The position numbers and the translations under genes were made by a program. A DNA stretch of 64,000 nucleotides from positions 34,749 to 98,748 of the forward strand of contig JAVKFY010000079.1 in NCBI GenBank assembly GCA_040223615.1, in the 5' to 3' direction. This document shows, in pieces, positions 7,461-17,261 of the stretch. Below the pieces are notes generated by a model. That model saw only the letters and a list, made by a program, of their open reading frames with translations, ran no database searches and had not been told where the DNA came from. Position 1 is the stretch's first letter. Every line of letters starts with the position of its first letter. The stretch is from JAVKFY01 sp040223615 (GTDB lineage: Bacteria; Pseudomonadota; Alphaproteobacteria; GCA-2731375).

Positions 7461-9263
7461 ATGCAGACCGCCGCAACGCCCGCGACGACGTCGTCCACGA
7501 CAGCGCCCGCGGGTAAGCGACGCTTCCGCGTCGTGATGATCAAGCCGTCGCACTATGACGAGCGCGGCTACGTGATCCAGTGGTGGAAAGCCTGGGTGCC
7601 GTCGAATTCGCTGGCCAGCGTCTACGGCCTGCTGCTCGACGCCGACGAGCGCCAGGTGCTGGGCCCGGACGTCGCCATCGACGTCGACGCCTATGACGAG
7701 TGCAACCGGCCGGTGCCGTTCGACAAGCTGATCGCCGAGTTGAAGCCGCTAGGCAACATGGCGCTGGTCGGCCTTGTCGGCGTGCAATCGAACCAGTATC
7801 CGCGCGCGCTGGACATGGCGCGCCGGTTCCGCGCCGCCGGCATTCCGGTCGCCATCGGCGGTTTCCACGTCTCCGGGGTGCTGTCGATGCTGAAGGAGCC
7901 GACGCTCGACCTGCAGGAAGCGCTGGACATGGGTGTCACGCTCTATGCCGGCGAGGCCGAGGGCCGTATCGGCGATCTGCTGGCCGACGCCATGAACGGC
8001 GACATGAAGCCGATCTACAACTACATGGACGACCTGCCGGGCCTGCAGGGTCAGCCGATCCCGTTCCTGCCGGCCGAACTGATCCAGCGCTACGACGGCT
8101 CGGTCACCAGTTTCGACGCCGGCCGCGGCTGTCCGTTCCAGTGCTCCTTCTGCACCATCATCAACGTGCAGGGCCGGATCTCGCGCTGGCGCGACGCCGA
8201 CGATATTGAGCGCATCGTGCGCGCCAACCTGGCCCAGGGCATCGACCGCTACTTCATCACCGACGACAATTTCGCCCGCAACCGCAACTGGGAAGCGATC
8301 TTCGACCGCCTGATCGAGCTGAAGGAACGCGACGGGCTGGAGGTGTCGTTCGTGATCCAAGTCGACACCTTGTGCCACCGCATCCCCGGCTTCATCGAGA
8401 AGGCGGCGCGCGCCGGCTGCGGCACCGTGTTCATCGGCCTGGAAAACATCAATCCGGCCAGCCTGGCGCACGCCAAGAAGCGTCAGAACAAGATCACCGA
8501 GTACCGGGTGATGTTTCAGGCCTGGCGCGACGCCAAGGTCATCACCTATGCCGGCTACATCCTGGGCTTCCCGAACGAGACGGCGGCGTCGATCAAGCAC
8601 GATATCGAGGTGATCCAGCGCGAATTGCCGGTCGACATGCTGGCCTTCACCCTGCTGACCCCGCTGCCGGGTTCGGAGGACCACCGCAACATGTACAAGG
8701 CCGGGACCTGGATGGACCCGGACCTGAACAAGTACGACCTGGAGCACGTCACGGTGAAGCACCCGCTGATGAGCCCGGAGGAATTGCAGCAGGTCTACCG
8801 CGACGCCTGGGACTGGTACTTCACCGACGCGCATGTCGAGACCCTGATGCGCCGCGCCGTCGCCGGCGGCATCAAGCCGGTGCGCATCTGGCAGAAGGTG
8901 CTGCAGATCGGCGCGGTGATGAAGTTCCACGGCGTGCACCCGCAGCAGGGCGGCTTCCTGCGCCTGCGCCTGCGCAAGGACCGTCGTGTCGGCCTGCCGA
9001 TCGAGCCGGTCTGGAGCTTCTATCCGAAACGCGCCTGGGAGCTGATCTCTACCTATGGCGGCATGGCGCTCTATGCCTGGCGGCTGCATCGGATCCGCAA
9101 GCGGGTGCAGGCCGACCCGGCCTCGAAGACCTATACCGACCAGGCGATCGAGGCGGTCGAGCAGGCCGAGACCGAGGAGCTGGAGATGTTCACCATGACC
9201 GACGCGGCGCGCGAGGCGGTGAACAAGGCGCAGCGCCTGAAGGGGCATGCCCCGGCGGCCTGA
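7461..9263 (+). CDS. B12-binding-domain radical SAM protein
   Basis: A 600-residue protein with an N-terminal cobalamin-binding-like region (residues 20-200) and a radical SAM core. The iron-sulfur motif CPFQCSFC places Cys224, Cys228 and Cys231 in the CxxxCxxC arrangement, followed by ITDDNFARN and FIGLENINPASL, typical of B12-dependent radical SAM enzymes such as BchE/HpnP-type methylases and cyclases. The C-terminal 150 residues are basic and helical without a recognised motif. The substrate is unknown. The gene is monocistronic, with an infC-operon promoter just downstream of its stop. An AT-rich stretch (7365-7410) before it may hold the promoter, but no convincing -35/-10 pair was found. 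Confidence 0.9.
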   Translation: MQTAATPATTSSTTAPAGKRRFRVVMIKPSHYDERGYVIQWWKAWVPSNSLASVYGLLLDADERQVLGPDVAIDVDAYDECNRPVPFDKLIAELKPLGNMALVGLVGVQSNQYPRALDMARRFRAAGIPVAIGGFHVSGVLSMLKEPTLDLQEALDMGVTLYAGEAEGRIGDLLADAMNGDMKPIYNYMDDLPGLQGQPIPFLPAELIQRYDGSVTSFDAGRGCPFQCSFCTIINVQGRISRWRDADDIERIVRANLAQGIDRYFITDDNFARNRNWEAIFDRLIELKERDGLEVSFVIQVDTLCHRIPGFIEKAARAGCGTVFIGLENINPASLAHAKKRQNKITEYRVMFQAWRDAKVITYAGYILGFPNETAASIKHDIEVIQRELPVDMLAFTLLTPLPGSEDHRNMYKAGTWMDPDLNKYDLEHVTVKHPLMSPEELQQVYRDAWDWYFTDAHVETLMRRAVAGGIKPVRIWQKVLQIGAVMKFHGVHPQQGGFLRLRLRKDRRVGLPIEPVWSFYPKRAWELISTYGGMALYAWRLHRIRKRVQADPASKTYTDQAIEAVEQAETEELEMFTMTDAAREAVNKAQRLKGHAPAA

Positions 9264-9280
9264 TCGGTCGCGTAAAGCTT

Positions 9281-9308
9281 TTGGCAACGAAACGCGTTAC
9301 CATGTAAT
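9281..9308 (+). promoter_or_regulatory. Putative sigma-70 promoter of the infC-rpmI-rplT operon
   Basis: TTGGCA (9281-9286) and TGTAAT (9303-9308) each match the sigma-70 consensus in five of six positions and are separated by 16 bp. The pair begins 18 bases after the radical SAM stop codon. A transcript from here would carry a leader of about 90 bases before infC. Confidence 0.6.
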
Positions 9309-9327
9309 CTGGTAGAACGTCGGCGCC

Positions 9328-9382
9328 CGTGCGGGTGCCGGCTTCCGGCCTGCCCGCACGATCCTCGAAGGGAGGGTCGAGG
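9328..9382 (+). promoter_or_regulatory. Two-hairpin leader of infC
   Basis: A strong hairpin pairs CGTGCGGG (9328-9335) with CCCGCACG (9353-9360), extended inside by GCCGG/CCGGC. A second hairpin pairs CCTCGA (9363-9368) with TCGAGG (9377-9382). They end just before the infC ribosome site and could be the target of IF3 autoregulation or an attenuator. No T-tract follows, so a simple terminator is unlikely. Confidence 0.5.
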
Positions 9383-9403
9383 GCGCTGAAAGGAGGTCTA
9401 TCC

Positions 9404-9940
9404 ATCGCACGCCGACCATTAGACGCACAGCCGTCCCGCGATGGACCGCGCGTCAACGACAAGATCGATACCGCCCAGGTCCGCCTGGTCGACGAGAATG
9501 GTGAGAACCATGGCATCGTCGACACCCACCGCGCCGTTCGCTACGCCGAGGATCGAGGCCTCGACCTGGTCGAGGTTGCCGGCACGGCGTCGCCGCCGGT
9601 CTGCAAGGTGATGGACTTCGGCAAGTTCAAGTACGAGGCCCAGAAAAAGGCCAACGAGGCCCGCAAGAAGCAGAAGATCATCGAGGTCAAGGAGATCAAG
9701 ATCCGACCCAACATCGACCAGCACGACTACGACGTGAAGATGCGGTCGATGACCAAGTTCCTCGAAGAGGGCGACAAGGTGAAGGTGACGCTGCGGTTCC
9801 GTGGCCGCGAGATGGCGCACCAGGACCTTGGCCTGAAGGTGCTGGAACGGGTGCGCGAGGATCTCGAGGAACTGTCCAAGGTGGAGCAGTTTCCGAAGAT
9901 GGAGGGCCGCCAGATGACCATGGTGATCTCGCCGAAGTAG
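9404..9940 (+). CDS. infC: Translation initiation factor IF-3, with ATC start codon
   Basis: A 178-residue IF3. It binds the 30S subunit, keeps 50S off and checks the initiator codon. The N-domain (GPRVNDKI..VRLVDENGE) and the C-domain (VKEIKIRPNIDQHDYDVK..TLRFRGREMAHQDLG) are intact. A near-perfect ribosome site AAAGGAGGT (9389-9397) stands six bases before ATC at 9404, giving the N-terminus ARRPLDAQPSRDGPRVND, which is the usual length. No ATG/GTG/TTG occurs nearby in frame. A rare AUU/AUC start is the known basis of infC autoregulation, so ATC is taken as the start. It leads the rpmI-rplT-pheST cluster. Confidence 0.95.
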   Translation: MARRPLDAQPSRDGPRVNDKIDTAQVRLVDENGENHGIVDTHRAVRYAEDRGLDLVEVAGTASPPVCKVMDFGKFKYEAQKKANEARKKQKIIEVKEIKIRPNIDQHDYDVKMRSMTKFLEEGDKVKVTLRFRGREMAHQDLGLKVLERVREDLEELSKVEQFPKMEGRQMTMVISPK

Positions 9941-9964
9941 CCGTCGGTCGCCGGCGATGCAGGG

Positions 9965-9987
9965 ATGGCTGGGTCAAGCCCGGCCAT
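9965..9987 (+). repeat. Dispersed GGCCGGG-type hairpin element, copy 1
   Basis: ATGGCTGGG (9965-9973) pairs with CCCGGCCAT (9979-9987), with one G-T wobble, around the loop TCAAG. Similar hairpins occur at 14354-14376 and 14399-14419. It lies in the 249-base infC-rpmI gap. These look like members of one dispersed palindromic intergenic family. Confidence 0.6.
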
Positions 9988-10138
9988 GACGGCACTTCTG
10001 TCAGAACCAGTATGTTCGTCATGCCTGGGCATCCCCCTGCGTATCCCGGTTGCAACCGCCGGCGTCCGCCGCTATAAACCGCCGTTCTCAAATCCGACGC
10101 GCCGTGGCTGAAAAGGGCATGCCCGGCCGTCGTGTCAG

Positions 10139-10185
10139 GCCACCTCCCGCGTCGGGATCCAGGTGGCGTCTTCTCCAGAGGAGAC
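10139..10185 (+). promoter_or_regulatory. rpmI leader: hairpin pair covering the ribosome site
   Basis: The first hairpin pairs GCCACCT (10139-10145) with AGGTGGC (10161-10167) and contains an inner CCCG-CGT-CGGG stem. The second pairs GTCTTCT (10168-10174) with AGGAGAC (10179-10185), with one wobble, and so hides the ribosome-binding purines GAGGAGA just before the rpmI ATG at 10190. This matches the logic of ribosomal-protein autoregulation (L20 is the usual repressor of this operon), but the structure is inferred by eye. Confidence 0.5.
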
Positions 10186-10189
10186 CGAA

Positions 10190-10390
10190 ATGCCCAAGAT
10201 GAAGACCAAGCGGGGCGCCGCCAAGCGCTTCTCGCTGACTGGTACTGGCAAGGTTCGCCGGGCCCATGCCGGCAAGCAGCACGGCATGATCAAGCGCAGC
10301 AACAAGCAGATCCGCAACAACCGCGGCACCACCCTCGTGGCCGAGTGCGACGAGAAGATGGTGAAGCGGTTCTTGCCGTACGGTAGCTGA
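10190..10390 (+). CDS. rpmI: 50S ribosomal protein L35
   Basis: A 66-residue basic protein beginning MPKMKTKRGAAKRF, with KVRRAHAGKQHGM and a C-terminal VKRFLPYG, all standard for bL35. It is a structural component of the large subunit. The ATG at 10190 follows the purine-rich AGAGGAGACC; an in-frame ATG 27 bases upstream would add a non-conserved tail and is rejected. It is followed 13 bases later by rplT. A hairpin that can mask the ribosome site precedes it, consistent with autogenous control of rpmI-rplT. Confidence 0.98.
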   Translation: MPKMKTKRGAAKRFSLTGTGKVRRAHAGKQHGMIKRSNKQIRNNRGTTLVAECDEKMVKRFLPYGS

Positions 10391-10403
10391 GGGGGCCCGA
10401 GCG

Positions 10404-10769
10404 ATGGCACGTATCAAGCGCGGCGTCACCAGCCATGCCCGCCACAAGAAAGTCATCTCGCAGGCCAAGGGCTACCGTGGCCGGCGCAAGAACACCATCC
10501 GCGTCGCCAAGCAGGCGGTGGAGAAGGCCGGGCAGTACGCCTATCGCGACCGCCGCGTCCGCAAGCGCAATTTCCGCGCCCTGTGGATCCAGCGCATCAA
10601 CGCGGCGTCGCGCGAGTGCGGCCTCAACTACGCCCGATTTATGAGCGGTCTCCGCCTCGCCGGCATCGAGGTCGACCGCAAGGTGTTGGCCGATATCGCG
10701 GTGCACGAGCCGGAGACCTTCAAGGCGCTGGTGGATCAGGCGCAAGCCGCCCTGCCAGCCGCCGGCTGA
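10404..10769 (+). CDS. rplT: 50S ribosomal protein L20
   Basis: A 121-residue protein with the bL20 N-terminus MARIKRGVTSHARHKK, the central GYRGRRKNTIRVAKQAVEKA and WIQRINAASRE. It organises the 5' part of 23S rRNA and in many bacteria also represses its own operon by binding a leader hairpin. It lies 13 bases after rpmI in the canonical infC-rpmI-rplT order. A 79-base gap separates it from pheS. Length and motifs are normal. Confidence 0.98.
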   Translation: MARIKRGVTSHARHKKVISQAKGYRGRRKNTIRVAKQAVEKAGQYAYRDRRVRKRNFRALWIQRINAASRECGLNYARFMSGLRLAGIEVDRKVLADIAVHEPETFKALVDQAQAALPAAG

Positions 10770-10848
10770 CGCCAGAGGGTCGTCCCGACAAGGACATCCG
10801 CTGGACCGTCGGCTAAAGCGAAGCTGATTTCGACGGCAGGTGGATCAC

Positions 10849-11934
10849 ATGCAAAGCGAGAAGATCGAGGCGCTGAGCCAGGAATTGCTGAGCGCCGTCG
10901 CGGCCGCCGGCGACCTGGCGGCGCTGGAGGAGCTGCGCGTGCGCGCGCTCGGCCGCAAGGGCCAGGTCACCGAGCTGATGAAGGGCCTGGGCCAGATGAG
11001 CGCCGACGAGCGCAAGGTCGCCGGCCCGGCGCTGAACCAGCTCAAGAACCAGGTCGGCGACGCCATCAGCGCCAGGCGCGACGCGTTGCACGGCGCCGAG
11101 CTCGATGCGCGCCTCGCGGCGGAACGGGTCGACGTCACCCTGCCGGTGCGCCCGGCAATGAGCGACGGCCGCATCCACCCGGTGAGCCAGGTGATGGACG
11201 AGATTGCGGCGATCTGGGCCGACATGGGCTTCGTCATCGCCGAGGGCCCGGACATCGAGGACGACTTCCACAACTTCACCGCGCTGAACATCCCGCCCGA
11301 GCATCCGGCGCGGCAGATGCACGACACCTTCTATTTCCCGGCCCAGGGCGACGACGCACCGATGCTGCTGCGTACCCACACCTCGCCGGTGCAGGTGCGC
11401 ACCATGGTCAACCAGGAACCGCCGATCCGGATCATCGTGCCGGGCCGTACCTATCGCTGCGACAGCGACATGACGCACACGCCGATGTTCCATCAGCTCG
11501 AAGGCCTGGTGATCGACAGGACCACCCACCTTGGCCACCTCAAGGGCGTGCTGGAGGCGTTCTGCAAGGCCTTCTTCGAGGTCGACGAGCTGGAGATGCG
11601 GTTCCGGCCGTCCTACTTCCCGTTCACCGAGCCGTCGGTCGAGGTCGACATCCGCTGCGACCGGTCGGGCGGCGAGCTGAAGATCGGCGAGGGCGACGAC
11701 TGGCTTGAGATCCTCGGCTCCGGCATGGTCCACCCGCGCGTGCTCAGCGCCTGCGGCGTCGACCCGGAGGAGTACCAGGGCTTCGCCTTCGGCATGGGCA
11801 TCGACCGCGTGGCGATGCTGAAATACGGCATTCCCGACCTGCGCGAGTTCTTCGAGTGCGACCTGCGCTGGCTGCGCCACTACGGCTTCGCCGCGCTCGA
11901 CCTGCCGACCCTGGCGGGAGGCCTGACGCGATGA
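10849..11934 (+). CDS. pheS: Phenylalanine--tRNA ligase alpha subunit
   Basis: A 361-residue class II aminoacyl-tRNA synthetase alpha subunit. The N-terminal coiled-coil (residues 1-85) precedes the catalytic core with motif 2 (VPGRTYRCDSDMTHTPMFHQLEG) and motif 3 (GFAFGMGIDRVAMLKYG). With PheT it forms the alpha2beta2 enzyme that charges tRNA-Phe. ATG at 10849 follows the purine-rich GGCAGGTGG; GTG at 10840 is a possible alternative. The stop overlaps the pheT start (ATGA), so the two subunits are coupled. No obvious Phe-rich leader peptide was seen before it. Confidence 0.97.
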   Translation: MQSEKIEALSQELLSAVAAAGDLAALEELRVRALGRKGQVTELMKGLGQMSADERKVAGPALNQLKNQVGDAISARRDALHGAELDARLAAERVDVTLPVRPAMSDGRIHPVSQVMDEIAAIWADMGFVIAEGPDIEDDFHNFTALNIPPEHPARQMHDTFYFPAQGDDAPMLLRTHTSPVQVRTMVNQEPPIRIIVPGRTYRCDSDMTHTPMFHQLEGLVIDRTTHLGHLKGVLEAFCKAFFEVDELEMRFRPSYFPFTEPSVEVDIRCDRSGGELKIGEGDDWLEILGSGMVHPRVLSACGVDPEEYQGFAFGMGIDRVAMLKYGIPDLREFFECDLRWLRHYGFAALDLPTLAGGLTR

Positions 11935-14339
11935 AGTTCACGCTGTCGTGGCTCGAAGAGCACCTGATCACCGACGCCACCGTCGACCAGATCGCCGAGA
12001 CCCTGACCCGCATCGGCCTGGAGGTCGAGGAGGTCTGGAACCCGGGCGAGACGATGAAACAGTTCGTCGTCGGCCATGTCGTGGAGGCCAAGCAGCACCC
12101 GAATGCCGACCGGCTGCGCGTGTGCATGGTCGATAACGGTACCGAAACGGTCCAGGTTGTCTGCGGCGCGCCGAACGCGCGCACCGGCATGAAGGGCGTG
12201 TTCGCGGCCTCGGGCACCACCATCCCCGGCACCGGGATGGAGCTGCGCGCCACCAAGATCCGCGGCGAGTCCTCCAACGGCATGCTCTGCTCGGAGCGCG
12301 AGATGGGCCTGTCGGACGAGCATGACGGCATTATCGAGCTGCCCGAGGATGCGCCGATCGGCCAGTCCTTCGCCCCGGTGATGGGCCTGGACGACCCGGT
12401 CTTCGACGTCGCCATCACCCCGAACCGCCAGGACTGCCTGGGCGTCTACGGCATCGCCCGCGACCTCGCCGCCGCCGGCCTGGGCGAGCTGCGCGCGTTC
12501 CGGCCCGACATCGTGCGCGGCGCCTTCGACAGCCCGATCAAGGTTTCGCTCGACCTGTTCCCCGACGACGCCAAGGACGCCTGCCCGTGCTTCGTCGGCC
12601 GTCATTTCCGTGGCGTGAAGAACGGGCCGAGCCCGGTCTGGATGCAGCGTCGCCTGCGCGCCATCGGCCTGCGCCCGATCTCGGCCCTGGTCGACATCAC
12701 CAACTACGTGACCTACGACCTCGGCCGGCCGCTGCACGTGTTCGACGCCGCCCACGTCACCGGCGACATACGCCCGCGCCTGGCGCGCAAGGGCGAGAAG
12801 CTCCAGGCCCTGAACGGCAAGGCGTACGAGCTCGACGAGACCATGACGGTGATCGCCGACGAGGCCAAGGCGGAAGGCCTGGGCGGCGTCATGGGCGGTG
12901 AGGAAAGCGGCTGCACCGAGACCACGACCGACGTGTTCCTGGAGGTGGCGCTGTTCGATCCGCTGCGCACCGCCGCCACCGGCCGCAAGCTGCAGATCGA
13001 CTCAGACGCGCGCTACCGCTTCGAGCGTGGCGTCGATCCGGCCATGGTGCTGCCCGGCGCCGAGCACGCGACCAGGCTGATCCTGGACCTGTGCGGCGGC
13101 GAGGCTTCCGAGCTGGTGATCGCCGGCTCGCCCGAGGTGCCGGCCAAGGAGGTCGTCTTCCGGCCGGAGCGCACCGCGACGCTGGGCGGCCTGGAACTCG
13201 ACGCCGACCGCCAGGCGGAAATCCTGGAGACGCTCGGCTTCGGGCTCGACCGTGGCGACCCGGACCGCTGGCGCGTCACCGTGCCGTCGTGGCGCACCGA
13301 CGTCGACGGCGAGGCCGACATCGTCGAGGAGGTCACCCGCATTCACGGGCTGGACGAGGTGCCGTCGGTGCCGCTGCCGCGCGAGCATGTGATCTCGCAT
13401 CCCTCGCTCACCGTCGGCCAGCGCCGGGTGCCGCGCGCCAAGCGGGCCCTGGCGTCGCGCAGCCTGGTCGAATGCGTCACCTGGTCGTTCACCAGTTCCA
13501 GCCTGGCCGCGCTGTTCGGCGGCGACCGCTCGTTGCTGCTGGCCAACCCGATCAGCGCCGACCTGGACGAGATGCGGCCATCGATCCTGCCCAATCTGCT
13601 GGCCGCCGCGCAGCGCAACCAGGCGCGCGGCTTCCCCGACCTGGCGCTGTTCGAGGTCGGCCCGGCCTACCGTGACATGACGCCCGACGGTCAGGACATC
13701 GTCGCCGGCGGTATCCGTGTCGGCCAGATGGTCGGCCGCGCCTGGACCGGCGGCGCCCGCGCCGTCGACGTGTTCGACGCCAAGGCCGACGCGCTGGCCG
13801 CGCTGGCCGCCGCCGGCGCGCCGGTGGATAGTCTCCAGGTCGTCGCCGAGGCGCCCGCCTGGTACCACCCCGGCCAGTCCGGCACGTTGCGGCTCGGCCC
13901 GCAGAACGTGCTCGCCTGGTTCGGCACCCTGCATCCCCGCGTCGTGGAGGCGCTAGACGTGAAGGGCCCGGCGGTCGGCTTCGAGGTCTTTGTCGAGAAG
14001 ACGCCGCTGCCGAAAGCCAAGCCCGGCCGCGCCAAGACCCGCGTCGAGTTGCTGCCGTTGCAGGCGGTGGAACGCGATTTCGCCTTCGTGGTGCCGAAGG
14101 ACGTCGCCGCCGACGCCATCCTTCGCGCCGCGCGATCGGCCGATAAGAAGCTGATCGACGGCGCCGAGGTGTTCGACGTCTACACCGGCACCGGCGTGCC
14201 CGACGACGCCAAGTCGGTGGCGATCGCGGTGCGGCTGCAGCCGCGCGACAGGACGCTGACCGACGCCGAGATCGACGCCGTCGCGGCCAAGGTGGTCGCC
14301 GCCGTCACCAAGGCCACCGGCGCCAGCTTGCGCGGGTGA
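11931..14339 (+). CDS. pheT: Phenylalanine--tRNA ligase beta subunit
   Basis: An 802-residue beta subunit. In order it shows an N-terminal EMAP/tRNA-binding-like domain (VVGHVVEAKQHPNADRLRVC, residues 40-60), the B3/B4 editing region, B5, and a C-terminal anticodon-binding-like domain (AVERDFAFVVPKDVAADAI, near 705). It forms the alpha2beta2 PheRS with PheS, performs tRNA binding and proofreads Tyr-tRNA-Phe. It overlaps pheS by four bases. Length is normal for a Gram-negative PheT. It is followed by a 96-base gap with two palindromic hairpins before lepA. Confidence 0.97.
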   Translation: MKFTLSWLEEHLITDATVDQIAETLTRIGLEVEEVWNPGETMKQFVVGHVVEAKQHPNADRLRVCMVDNGTETVQVVCGAPNARTGMKGVFAASGTTIPGTGMELRATKIRGESSNGMLCSEREMGLSDEHDGIIELPEDAPIGQSFAPVMGLDDPVFDVAITPNRQDCLGVYGIARDLAAAGLGELRAFRPDIVRGAFDSPIKVSLDLFPDDAKDACPCFVGRHFRGVKNGPSPVWMQRRLRAIGLRPISALVDITNYVTYDLGRPLHVFDAAHVTGDIRPRLARKGEKLQALNGKAYELDETMTVIADEAKAEGLGGVMGGEESGCTETTTDVFLEVALFDPLRTAATGRKLQIDSDARYRFERGVDPAMVLPGAEHATRLILDLCGGEASELVIAGSPEVPAKEVVFRPERTATLGGLELDADRQAEILETLGFGLDRGDPDRWRVTVPSWRTDVDGEADIVEEVTRIHGLDEVPSVPLPREHVISHPSLTVGQRRVPRAKRALASRSLVECVTWSFTSSSLAALFGGDRSLLLANPISADLDEMRPSILPNLLAAAQRNQARGFPDLALFEVGPAYRDMTPDGQDIVAGGIRVGQMVGRAWTGGARAVDVFDAKADALAALAAAGAPVDSLQVVAEAPAWYHPGQSGTLRLGPQNVLAWFGTLHPRVVEALDVKGPAVGFEVFVEKTPLPKAKPGRAKTRVELLPLQAVERDFAFVVPKDVAADAILRAARSADKKLIDGAEVFDVYTGTGVPDDAKSVAIAVRLQPRDRTLTDAEIDAVAAKVVAAVTKATGASLRG

Positions 14340-14353
14340 CGCAACCAAGGTAG

Positions 14354-14376
14354 ATGGCCGGATCAAGTCCGGGCAT
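14354..14376 (+). repeat. Dispersed hairpin element, copy 2
   Basis: ATGGCCGGA (14354-14362) pairs with TCCGGGCAT (14368-14376), with one mismatch, around the same TCAAG loop as the copy at 9965. It sits 14 bases after the pheT stop. Confidence 0.6.
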
Positions 14377-14398
14377 GACGCCCTATATATGTTTGTCC

Positions 14399-14419
14399 TG
14401 GCCGGGTTTCGCCCGGCCA
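14399..14419 (+). repeat. Dispersed hairpin element, copy 3
   Basis: TGGCCGGG (14399-14406) pairs perfectly with CCCGGCCA (14412-14419). It lies 16 bases before the lepA start and 22 bases after copy 2, so the pheT-lepA gap is almost filled by two copies of the family. Confidence 0.6.
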
Positions 14420-14435
14420 TCTCGCATGGACACCG

Positions 14436-16235
<1,800 letters not shown>

Positions 16236-16285
16236 TAAGTCGTTCGGTTAGACCAGAGCCGCTTCAGCCACCCCCCTCATCCCAA

Positions 16286-16312
16286 CCCTCTCCGCCCCGC
16301 TGGCGGAGAGGG
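16286..16312. repeat. REP-like 11-bp-stem hairpin after lepA
   Basis: CCCTCTCCGCC (16286-16296) pairs perfectly with GGCGGAGAGGG (16302-16312) around CCGCT. It separates lepA from the convergent dioxygenase gene. There is no T-run, so it is more like a REP/palindromic intergenic unit than a classical intrinsic terminator, though it may still block or stabilise transcripts. Confidence 0.6.
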
Positions 16313-16367
16313 AGCGACATCGCTCTTCACCATGCCGAGTACGGACTGATTGCCGGGCGCGGCGCGC

Positions 16368-17252
16368 CTATGCCACCGGTCGCTCGTCGCCGACGATGGT
16401 CGTGCGGTGCATGATCCGGCGCTGGCCGACGGAGTCGTAGGGCATCACCGCGTGCATGGTGCAGCGGTTGTCCCACATGATGATGTCGTCGCGCGCCCAG
16501 CGATGCCGGTAGACGAAGCGTTCCTGGGTCGCGTGCTTAGTCAATTCGTCGAGCAGCGCCGAGGCCGCCTCGTCCGGCATGCCGACGACGCCGTCCATCG
16601 TATGCGGGCTCAGGAGCAGCGAGCGCCGGCCGGTAACCGGGTGCCGGCGCACCAGGGGCTGTTCCACCGGCGGCAGGTCGGCATAGCTGCCCTTGTCGCG
16701 TCGGGCGCTGAGCGCGGCGGAGCGGGCGAGCACCGCGTCGTGGCTATGGCGGACCCGCAACCCCTCCAGGCTCGACTTCGTCGCCGCCGGCAGCGCCTCG
16801 TAGGCCGCGTACATGTTCGCGAACAGCGTGTCGCCGCCCTCCGGCGGCACCTCGATGCCGTGCAGGATCGAGCCCTTCGACGGAATCTCGCGGAACGAGC
16901 TGTCGGTGTGCCACAGCCAGGTCAGTTCCATGTACTGCCATTCGTTGCTCTCGCGCGGCAGGATGTTGCCCTGCTCGTCGACATTCGAGACCCGGTAGAT
17001 TTCCGGGTTTGCCGACGAGCGGTGCGCGACCGACGGATGGATCTCCAGCTCACCGAACAGTCGTGCGAAGCGGATCTGCGCTGCGTCGTCGATCGCCTGA
17101 CCGGGGAATACCAGCAGCGGATGCGCCATCCAGATGTCGTGCAGGCGCCGCCGTGTCGCCTCGTCGAGCGGCCGCGACAGGTCCAGTCCGCGCACCTCGG
17201 TGCCGATGACCGGATGGCGGCGCGCGATATCGAGGTCGAATGCGATGTCCAT
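16368..17252 (-). CDS. TauD/TfdA-family Fe(II)/2-oxoglutarate dioxygenase
   Basis: A 294-residue protein of the TauD/TfdA family. The iron triad appears as WHTDSSF (His and Asp near residues 114-116) and the distal histidine in CTMHAVMPYD or RRIMHRTTIVGDE near the C-terminus, where the arginine should bind 2-oxoglutarate. Such enzymes hydroxylate small organic acids or quaternary amines. It lies nine bases downstream of an M24 peptidase gene on the same strand, so the two are probably one catabolic operon with a shared but unidentified substrate. Confidence 0.9.
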   Translation of the reverse strand: MDIAFDLDIARRHPVIGTEVRGLDLSRPLDEATRRRLHDIWMAHPLLVFPGQAIDDAAQIRFARLFGELEIHPSVAHRSSANPEIYRVSNVDEQGNILPRESNEWQYMELTWLWHTDSSFREIPSKGSILHGIEVPPEGGDTLFANMYAAYEALPAATKSSLEGLRVRHSHDAVLARSAALSARRDKGSYADLPPVEQPLVRRHPVTGRRSLLLSPHTMDGVVGMPDEAASALLDELTKHATQERFVYRHRWARDDIIMWDNRCTMHAVMPYDSVGQRRIMHRTTIVGDERPVA

Positions 17253-17261
17253 CGATGAATC

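Noticed and set aside
9329..9403. GTG at 9329 as the infC start
   Set aside because: Has no ribosome site, runs through two strong hairpins and adds 25 non-conserved residues; AAAGGAGGT points to ATC at 9404.
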